From assembly GCA_900756605.1 (NCBI GenBank), contig CAAEKX010000399.1, positions 1 through 19,991 on the forward strand: DNA of 19,991 bases. The letters run 5' to 3'. The stretch comes from Coriobacteriia bacterium. GTDB lineage: Bacteria > Actinomycetota > Coriobacteriia > Coriobacteriales > QAMH01. A program made the translations under genes and the position numbers. The notes under the pieces were generated by a model. The model saw only the letters and a list, made by a program, of their open reading frames with translations. It was not told the origin of the DNA and did not search any database. This document shows, in pieces, positions 14,741 to 19,991 of the stretch. Position 1 is the stretch's first letter. Each line of letters starts with the position of its first letter.

Positions 14741-16780
14741 CTACTCTTGGCCCAAAGGTGTCGTATCAATCACAAGTGTCTCGACCGCGTTTGGTGAAGT
14801 CGTGACAGTATATGTCAATGTCGTGCTTTGCAGACCTTCGATCATCGTAACACCGTACCAAACCTCATGGCCGTTGTAAGTCGCCCGCGTCATAGGTTCA
14901 ATCCCAGGTTGTGTATACCAAACACCCACATCGTCAAAAAAAGTATCGGGTGCAAAATCACCCTCAACTTGAAGATCAGTAATGACGCCACCCATGGGTG
15001 CAAACAAGTACACGTCCAGAATCATATCTCCCTTTGAGCGCACCTTATCAACAGCATACTGATCAGGAGTTGTAAGAATTGCAGGAAGGTTTGCAGCATC
15101 GTCAGGAGAAAGCGTATTCGTAATTGTCGTCGTTACGGAATAACTTGTTGATCCGTCAGCATTCTTGGTCTCATTACCCACGGTCGTATCCGAATTGATA
15201 TACCAATTGCCCTTTGAAGCAACTGTCGTCGCAAGATAAACACCGAGTTCCGGATTAGCCTCGCTCATTGAGATCGCACACGCTGCATCAAGCTTTTCAA
15301 TTACAGCCTGCTCTTCAGGATTAGCCACCCACATGTAGATGCGCTTATCAGCAATCGAATCCCCTATAACCTGCACGGCGCTCAGCATGCTAACAGAATC
15401 AATGTTTCCAAAAAATGCATCGAGGGCAAGGGAGGCAACCTCGCTAAAGAAGGCGTTTTGTTTTGCCGATGCTAGAGCGTATGCGGTTTTCTGATCATCA
15501 GCTGCAATGTCGGAACTCTCGGTAGATTCATCTTCAAATGACTCGGTGCTATACATGATATATGCGGAATTCATTAGAACTTCCGCAGCGTTCGAACCGT
15601 TTACCGCGACACCATCCGATGTAGTCACTCCTCCAGTTAGTTCTAGTATGGATTGCAAAAAGACCGGATCGACAGAAATGATGCCATCGAATGGAGGCTT
15701 CTTGTTCGCATCCCAGATTGATTTCATAATCTCAGCAGCACGAGGAAAATGCGGGTTATACCCCGCATCGTAGAAATATTCCCCTGCACGAGTCCCAAAG
15801 AGAGTCCTCTCTTCATCAGTCAACTCCAAGACTTCATCTTCAGACTGAGCAAAAGAAAGATTCGGCGCGGTCATTTCACCAATCTCAAGTTTGCCATTAT
15901 CGACAGTCATCAAACCAGTGGATCCTGGAAAACCGCCGACAGAGCGTAGTTCAGCCTCGCTGCACGCCATAATAAGATACGTTCGCGGACCGTTTGCACC
16001 AAGAATGCCTGGCAGCGCTTGTGAGAGGTCGCTCGCGTACCCTGTGACCTCGCTCAGAACGCTCATAAGACTTTTCACAGTCATAACAGGACTCATGAGC
16101 TGAACGATGTGCGGCTCGCTCAGCTCGTTTACTTGTCGTGCACATTCCCGAATGGTGTCGGACGCTGCTCCAATCGGCGTAAGCATGGCCTGAATCACCG
16201 GAATATTGAAACCGCCATCAACGAAAAGACGCGCATTGCCATCAGTGGACAATCCCTGCGCAATAGGAATGAGCACTTGTTCGGAGAGTTTGTTGGCAAC
16301 CTCGGCCAGCGTACGTATTGACTTTACATCATCACCGTACACGGGCACAAAAGTAAGCGGCACCCAAAGTGGACCATTGACATTTGCGTCAAGCTCTTTA
16401 GCGATGGAGTTAAGATTGGTCGCAGTGCGCTGCGCCCCCTGAACATCCCCCGATTGGATCTGGCTGACGAGCGCCGAACCCTGATTCATAAGAATCCTGG
16501 CATCATCCATTGCGTTTTTTGCGCTCACAGCAAGTGCTGTGCCAGGAACAATCAACAGCAAAGCGATAATCGCCGCAATCCCAGCAATAATGGGCTTGCG
16601 CACATGTCGATGAGCCCTGGTCTTCGACCCATGACTTACGTAATTTGCAGCGCCGTATGGCGCGAGCTCATCCGTTGAAGGACGTGGCGTAGGCTTGCGA
16701 TAAGGCTGATTCGCCGCGCTCATTCGCCCGTTTTGTGGGCGACGCATATTCTCGTAATCACCGAAATTCGGATTACTCAT
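14741..16780 (-). CDS. DUF4012 domain membrane protein
   Basis: This 679-aa protein has a basic, proline-rich cytoplasmic N-terminus (residues 1-62) and one membrane helix at about 64-86. A large extracytoplasmic region follows, containing the segment LIMACSEAELRSVGGFPGSTGL characteristic of DUF4012. The molecular function of the family is not established. Members are often found in Actinobacteria beside polysaccharide biosynthesis genes, so a role in polymer assembly or attachment at the cell surface is an inference from context. GGGAGAG lies four bases before the ATG. It is the first gene of the minus-strand operon, with its own predicted promoter and a leader hairpin upstream. Nothing in the sequence shows a catalytic site that I recognise. 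Confidence 0.85.
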   Translation of the reverse strand: MSNPNFGDYENMRRPQNGRMSAANQPYRKPTPRPSTDELAPYGAANYVSHGSKTRAHRHVRKPIIAGIAAIIALLLIVPGTALAVSAKNAMDDARILMNQGSALVSQIQSGDVQGAQRTATNLNSIAKELDANVNGPLWVPLTFVPVYGDDVKSIRTLAEVANKLSEQVLIPIAQGLSTDGNARLFVDGGFNIPVIQAMLTPIGAASDTIRECARQVNELSEPHIVQLMSPVMTVKSLMSVLSEVTGYASDLSQALPGILGANGPRTYLIMACSEAELRSVGGFPGSTGLMTVDNGKLEIGEMTAPNLSFAQSEDEVLELTDEERTLFGTRAGEYFYDAGYNPHFPRAAEIMKSIWDANKKPPFDGIISVDPVFLQSILELTGGVTTSDGVAVNGSNAAEVLMNSAYIMYSTESFEDESTESSDIAADDQKTAYALASAKQNAFFSEVASLALDAFFGNIDSVSMLSAVQVIGDSIADKRIYMWVANPEEQAVIEKLDAACAISMSEANPELGVYLATTVASKGNWYINSDTTVGNETKNADGSTSYSVTTTITNTLSPDDAANLPAILTTPDQYAVDKVRSKGDMILDVYLFAPMGGVITDLQVEGDFAPDTFFDDVGVWYTQPGIEPMTRATYNGHEVWYGVTMIEGLQSTTLTYTVTTSPNAVETLVIDTTPLGQE

Positions 16781-16794
16781 ATCTCTCCCGTTAT

Positions 16795-16815
16795 TCGCAT
16801 GACCCCGTCATGCGA
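16795..16815 (-). promoter_or_regulatory. Leader hairpin just upstream of the DUF4012 ribosome binding site
   Basis: A perfect 9-bp inverted repeat (TCGCATGAC, loop, GTCATGCGA) with a 3-base loop lies in the predicted 5' untranslated leader. The loop is GGG on the transcribed (minus) strand. It ends five bases before the ribosome binding site GGGAGAG. It could be an RNA hairpin tuning ribosome access, or a dyad operator for a DNA-binding protein. The repeat is seen directly; the role is inferred. Confidence 0.6.
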
Positions 16816-16876
16816 TTTGCGCGCTATTCGTCACTTCTTTGTGTGCGCTCGCTTGCTTCAAATTGTGTGAAATTGG

Positions 16877-16906
16877 ATTATACACTGCACCTCAAGCAAA
16901 CAACAA
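16877..16906 (-). promoter_or_regulatory. Predicted sigma-70-type promoter of the DUF4012 operon
   Basis: On the minus strand a perfect TATAAT -10 box (16877-16882) is preceded, 18 bases upstream, by TTGTTG (16901-16906) as a -35 box. Transcription would start near 16870 and leave a leader of about 90 bases before the DUF4012 ATG at 16780. It lies in the 135-base gap between the DUF4012 gene and the end of the upstream glycosyltransferase gene, the only clear promoter-sized gap in the minus-strand block. Confidence 0.6.
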
Positions 16907-16915
16907 AACAGCAAA

Positions 16916-17983
16916 TCATTCGTATTTCTTTCCCTTTATCGCAGCCGCCAATTTGAATGAGGGCAAATAGAGGGCGGGGATTCTAGACAAGATCCAGGCT
17001 CTGAGCTTCCATATGCGGGAGACGTGAGGATCCTGCATATAATCGTCAAGCCCATCTCGGACCTTTTCAAGGATTTTCGGAAGCATGCTACGTTTGTATG
17101 CTTCGTCCTCGCCTTCCTCTAGCAGACGGTAAATCCTGCAATACTCGAGTTCCTGCCGAGCCGCATATGCCGCATTCAGTTCCGCATCCTCAGCAAAGCA
17201 TTCTTGAATATCGATTTCGCACTGGGCAACTGAGTCTATATAGTCGGATATCTTCTTCTTCGATGCGGATTTCTGACCGGTGATGGATCCACTTCGCATG
17301 ACGTAGCCATACAAAGGCGAAGACACCATCCCGACCATGGGAGATTTCGACACTATCCGGGCAATGCAGTACAGGTCTTCGTAGAATTTACCTTCCGGAA
17401 ACGGCGATTCTCCCCAGACATCCTTCTTCGCAAGCTTGCATGCTGCGCTGATTTCAAACCGCCCGCCGTACAACATCAAGCCCAGGGCGGCAGCGTCAGT
17501 CATCACCTCACAAGAATGAGCCTCAGAAAACCAATCTTCGTTCCGTGCATCTGTATCGGTGATCTGCTTGAATTCGCCCACAGCCATACGGACGGACGGA
17601 TCATCAAGCATCGGAGCAATGAGGGTCTCTACGCAATCTGGAGATATGACATCATCGCCATCAACAAACATGATGTACTCGCCACCAGCGCAAGCAAGCC
17701 CCGTATTTCTGGCAGACGAGAGACCACCATTGCTTTTGTGAATGACTTTCACCTGCGAATATTCCCCAGCCAATGTGTCGCATATCTCGCTCGTGCCGTC
17801 TGTTGACCCATCGTCAACCAGAAGAATCTCGACAGCGTCATAGCTTTGAGAAGCAAGGCTTTTGACACAAGAGGTCAGATAGCTCGAAATGTTATAGGCG
17901 GGAACGACAATGCTCACAAGCGCCGCGTCGACTGGCATTGGCATAGCCTGGCTTTTCGGTTCATCCTGCAATTCGTAGCCCAT
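16916..17983 (-). CDS. Family 2 glycosyltransferase
   Basis: The 355-aa protein has a GT-A fold. The opening is SIVVPAYNISSYL, followed by ILLVDDGSTDGT and SNGGLSSARNTGL. The metal-binding DGDD motif is at about 108-111. This is the classic pattern of inverting family 2 transferases that add a sugar from a nucleotide donor to a lipid-linked acceptor on the cytoplasmic face. The donor and acceptor cannot be read from sequence. A basic C-terminal region with a weakly hydrophobic stretch may peripherally bind the membrane. The ATG at 17983 has GGTGA upstream at reasonable distance. An in-frame TTG two codons earlier (17989) is possible but has no good spacing. It begins 12 bases after the stop of the neighbouring glycosyltransferase, so the two form one unit. 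Confidence 0.87.
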   Translation of the reverse strand: MGYELQDEPKSQAMPMPVDAALVSIVVPAYNISSYLTSCVKSLASQSYDAVEILLVDDGSTDGTSEICDTLAGEYSQVKVIHKSNGGLSSARNTGLACAGGEYIMFVDGDDVISPDCVETLIAPMLDDPSVRMAVGEFKQITDTDARNEDWFSEAHSCEVMTDAAALGLMLYGGRFEISAACKLAKKDVWGESPFPEGKFYEDLYCIARIVSKSPMVGMVSSPLYGYVMRSGSITGQKSASKKKISDYIDSVAQCEIDIQECFAEDAELNAAYAARQELEYCRIYRLLEEGEDEAYKRSMLPKILEKVRDGLDDYMQDPHVSRIWKLRAWILSRIPALYLPSFKLAAAIKGKKYE

Positions 17984-17995
17984 GCGCAATCACCG

Positions 17996-18886
17996 TCATT
18001 CCTCATTCGACGCAACTGTAGAAGCCGCATGTCTTCTACCCGAAGCGTTTCCCGCAAGACGCGCGATGCAGTCAAGAAAAAACGCGGCCATCTCTCTAAT
18101 GTTGCGCTCTTTCCACAACTCGGAGAACACATGTTTTGCCAGATCTTTTCCGCTGCTCGTAACGGACGCATTGCACAAGTCATCTTTGTGCGATTCCAAA
18201 AAAGCGCCTATTGCGTAATTCCGATCGTATTGCTCGCGAAACCCTAGATTATGAGAATGGTAGACCTCGGCATCTGCGGCATAGGCAACACGCATTCCGT
18301 CTCTCATAAACTTCGCAGCCATGAGCATGTCCTCGTTCGTCGCAACCTTGTCGAAACCACCACATGCGATATAGGCCTCACGTCGATACGCCGAGCATGC
18401 ATCCGACACAAAGAAGGCCTTTATTCCCATTGTGGATACATCCTCGAGCGAACGCACGACCGATGCCGCCGAATAGTTGTACAACCTCACCAACTGCTCA
18501 AAGCGGCGGGCATCTTTCTTTGGAAGCTGCCTGCCAGATGACATCGCAATGTCCTCAAACTCCAGCATGGGGCGGATAAGATTTTCAACATACCTTCTGG
18601 ATACCGGCAGCGCATCTTGCGTCAGAAACAAGATGAAGTCGCTTTGCAGCGTCCTCATCCCCAAATCACGCGTCAACCCGTGATTGAAATCCTTACGCTC
18701 GATGGAGATGAGCCGCACGCCTTCAAAGGATTCCACAATCGAAACCGTATCATCATCGGAACTCGAGTCTATGACAAGAATCTCATCAAGTGCGCGGGTT
18801 TGGTTCTTCAAGAGCTCGAGTAATTCCCCGATCTCATCTTGCGCGTTCAGAGTTGGAATTACTATTCCGACAGTACAGGGTTCCAT
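17996..18886 (-). CDS. Family 2 glycosyltransferase, rhamnosyltransferase-like
   Basis: The 296-aa GT-A enzyme opens with VGIVIPTLNA and ILVIDSSSDDDT. FNHGLTRDLG (His69) and LTQDALP at 88-94 stand where other family 2 enzymes have the DXD. These two segments are typical of the RfbF-type rhamnosyltransferase group. An SDACSAYRREAY segment, a NEDMLMAAK acidic motif and HSHNLGFREQYDRNYAIG follow, also usual for that group. A dTDP-rhamnose donor is suggested but not shown, and no rhamnose synthesis genes lie in this window. GAGGAAA lies seven bases before the ATG. The gene is divergent from the Gtf3-like gene at 19003, with 116 bases between them, and is followed closely by the second family 2 transferase. 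Confidence 0.86.
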   Translation of the reverse strand: MEPCTVGIVIPTLNAQDEIGELLELLKNQTRALDEILVIDSSSDDDTVSIVESFEGVRLISIERKDFNHGLTRDLGMRTLQSDFILFLTQDALPVSRRYVENLIRPMLEFEDIAMSSGRQLPKKDARRFEQLVRLYNYSAASVVRSLEDVSTMGIKAFFVSDACSAYRREAYIACGGFDKVATNEDMLMAAKFMRDGMRVAYAADAEVYHSHNLGFREQYDRNYAIGAFLESHKDDLCNASVTSSGKDLAKHVFSELWKERNIREMAAFFLDCIARLAGNASGRRHAASTVASNEE

Positions 18887-19002
18887 TCACGTTTTCCTCG
18901 TATCGCTAATCTCGATTTGTGTATCGTAGCAGACGACATGGGCGCGAAAGTCGTTTAACATGCTTGAAGTCAAATTCGACCGGCCACGCGAAAAGGCAAG
19001 AT
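18887..19002. other. Divergent intergenic region
   Basis: This 116-base gap separates the minus-strand rhamnosyltransferase-like gene from the plus-strand Gtf3-like gene, so it should hold promoters for both directions. I looked for -35/-10 pairs on both strands. The best -35-like hexamer is TTGACT on the minus strand (18968-18973), but no -10 box sits at the right distance. Apart from the ribosome binding sites of the two flanking genes (GAGGAAA and AAAAGG), I see nothing convincing. Confidence 0.35.
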
Positions 19003-19991
19003 GTGACAACCCAGACCTTCTACATCGACGAGATATGCCCCGACTATCGCCTGAACAACGCTGGGTGCAAGGCACGAGACGATGTTTCGTTCATCTTAAA
19101 TGACATCGGATTTTCAAGGATCGTAGTCGGCTACGACTATCATGCCCGAATGGCATGCGGCGCCCTATCCCGTCTCGGCTTTCATTTTTCAGCTGCAAGG
19201 GATTGGGCAGATGCGCTTTCAAAAGTCGATGATGGAAGCATGGTCATTCTTCAGTTTCCCCTGATGCACCATTCGATTTTTGCAAAAGGCCCCTTCAAAA
19301 AAGCATACGAACGAGGTGTGAGGTTCATCTTGATAATTCACGACCTCGATTCTATCCGCCTCGGAGCAGAACGCGATAGAAGCCGTGCGGCAAAGAAACG
19401 TATACACGCCGAAGAACTTTCTCTCATCGACCTCTCTTCGGTTCTTATAGTGCACAACGAGGCGATGAAGAAACGGCTAGTGGAAGCTCACGGCATCGAT
19501 CATGAGAGAATCGTGCCGCTGCAAATATTTGACTATCTTCTCCCGGATGAGAGCACCTATGCAACAGCATCGGGACCCAAAAGTCCGATAGTCATTGCCG
19601 GAAACTTGCAGAGGGGCAAAGCGGACTATCTTTACGAGCTTCCCGAAGAGCCTGATTTCAATCTATACGGCGCGGGTTTCGAAGGCGCAAAGAAGCGCAA
19701 TTTGCATTATATGGGTGAGTTTTCGCCAGAAGAGCTCATACCAAACCTACAGGGTAGTTTCGGGCTCGTCTGGGACGGACCGAGCGCAAATACATGTACC
19801 GGCGCTTTTGGAGATTATCTGCGCATCAACAACCCGCATAAGACATCGCTATACCTTGCCGCTGGCCTTCCCGTCGTCATTTGGGATCAAGCCGCTCTCG
19901 CCCCCTTTATAAAAGAGCACGGCACGGGAATAACTGTGCCAAGTCTGTCTGCACTCGCCGATGTCCTCAACTCGACCTCGGCAGAGGAATA
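19003..19991 (+). CDS. Gtf3/galactofuranosyltransferase-like glycosyltransferase (3' end cut off)
   Basis: An open frame starts at GTG 19003 and runs to the window edge without a stop, giving 329 residues of a partial protein. It opens MTTQTFYIDEICPDYRLNN. It has VILQFPLMHH and FILIIHDLDSIR in the N-terminal domain, VIAGNLQRGKADYLY at the domain junction, and FGLVWDGPSANTC in the C-terminal domain. The signature NNPHKTSLYLAAGLPVVIW begins at Asn276. That pattern is shared by the streptococcal Gtf3/GtfC glucosyltransferases and the beta-1,6-galactofuranosyltransferases annotated in polysaccharide clusters. AAAAGG lies six bases before the GTG. The protein appears nearly complete, since these enzymes are usually about 330-350 aa. 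Choosing between a UDP-Glc and UDP-Galf donor is not possible here. It is transcribed away from the two family 2 transferase genes. Confidence 0.82.
   Translation, partial: MTTQTFYIDEICPDYRLNNAGCKARDDVSFILNDIGFSRIVVGYDYHARMACGALSRLGFHFSAARDWADALSKVDDGSMVILQFPLMHHSIFAKGPFKKAYERGVRFILIIHDLDSIRLGAERDRSRAAKKRIHAEELSLIDLSSVLIVHNEAMKKRLVEAHGIDHERIVPLQIFDYLLPDESTYATASGPKSPIVIAGNLQRGKADYLYELPEEPDFNLYGAGFEGAKKRNLHYMGEFSPEELIPNLQGSFGLVWDGPSANTCTGAFGDYLRINNPHKTSLYLAAGLPVVIWDQAALAPFIKEHGTGITVPSLSALADVLNSTSAEE

Noticed and set aside
19595..19912. A 105-codon plus-strand frame near the window end
   Set aside because: It is in a different frame from the Gtf3-like gene, which covers the same bases and has conserved family motifs.

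Overview
This window is a surface-polysaccharide biosynthesis locus. The organism is probably a Gram-positive actinobacterium, perhaps of the Coriobacteriia. Three things suggest this: a DUF4012 membrane protein beside the polymer genes (a family common in Actinobacteria), strong AGGAG-type ribosome binding sites with GTG and TTG starts, and mid-range base composition. This placement is an inference, because there is no rRNA or housekeeping gene to confirm it.

Layout. Positions 78-10610 hold one tightly packed plus-strand cluster of nine genes. In order they are a UDP-HexNAc 6-dehydrogenase, a Wzy/O-antigen-ligase-type polymerase, an asparagine-synthetase-like enzyme without its glutaminase cysteine, a Wzx-type flippase, neuD, neuB, neuA, neuC, and a putative sialyltransferase-like glycosyltransferase. 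Most junctions are short gaps or overlaps, and the set reads as one operon that probably continues upstream of the window. It meets a minus-strand operon (16780 to 10626) tail to tail, 15 bases apart. That operon encodes a DUF4012 protein, a PglF/WbpM/CapD-type 4,6-dehydratase, a PglE-type aminotransferase and a PglC/WcaJ-type initiating phosphosugar transferase. Two family-2 glycosyltransferases follow, also on the minus strand (18886 to 16916). The last gene (19003 to the window end, plus strand, cut off) is a Gtf3/galactofuranosyltransferase-like enzyme.

How the genes work together (inferred). The minus-strand operon makes a UDP-4-amino-4,6-dideoxy sugar and loads a phosphosugar onto undecaprenyl phosphate. 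Glycosyltransferases extend the lipid-linked unit. NeuC, NeuB and NeuA convert UDP-GlcNAc through ManNAc and Neu5Ac to CMP-Neu5Ac, with NeuD as accessory acetyltransferase. The gene after neuC is placed to use the CMP-sugar. The flippase and polymerase export and polymerise the unit. The dehydrogenase can supply a uronic acid, and the AsnB-like enzyme could form an amide on it.

Main points of interest: a complete de novo sialic (or legionaminic) acid pathway in a probable actinobacterium; an AsnB-like ligase with a dead glutaminase domain next to a uronate-forming enzyme; an unassigned candidate sialyltransferase; a perfect 14-bp hairpin overlapping the neuC stop codon; and a promoter plus a 9-bp leader hairpin before the DUF4012 operon. 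No RNA genes, insertion sequences, CRISPR arrays or tRNAs were seen, and no gene-free stretch exceeds 300 bases.
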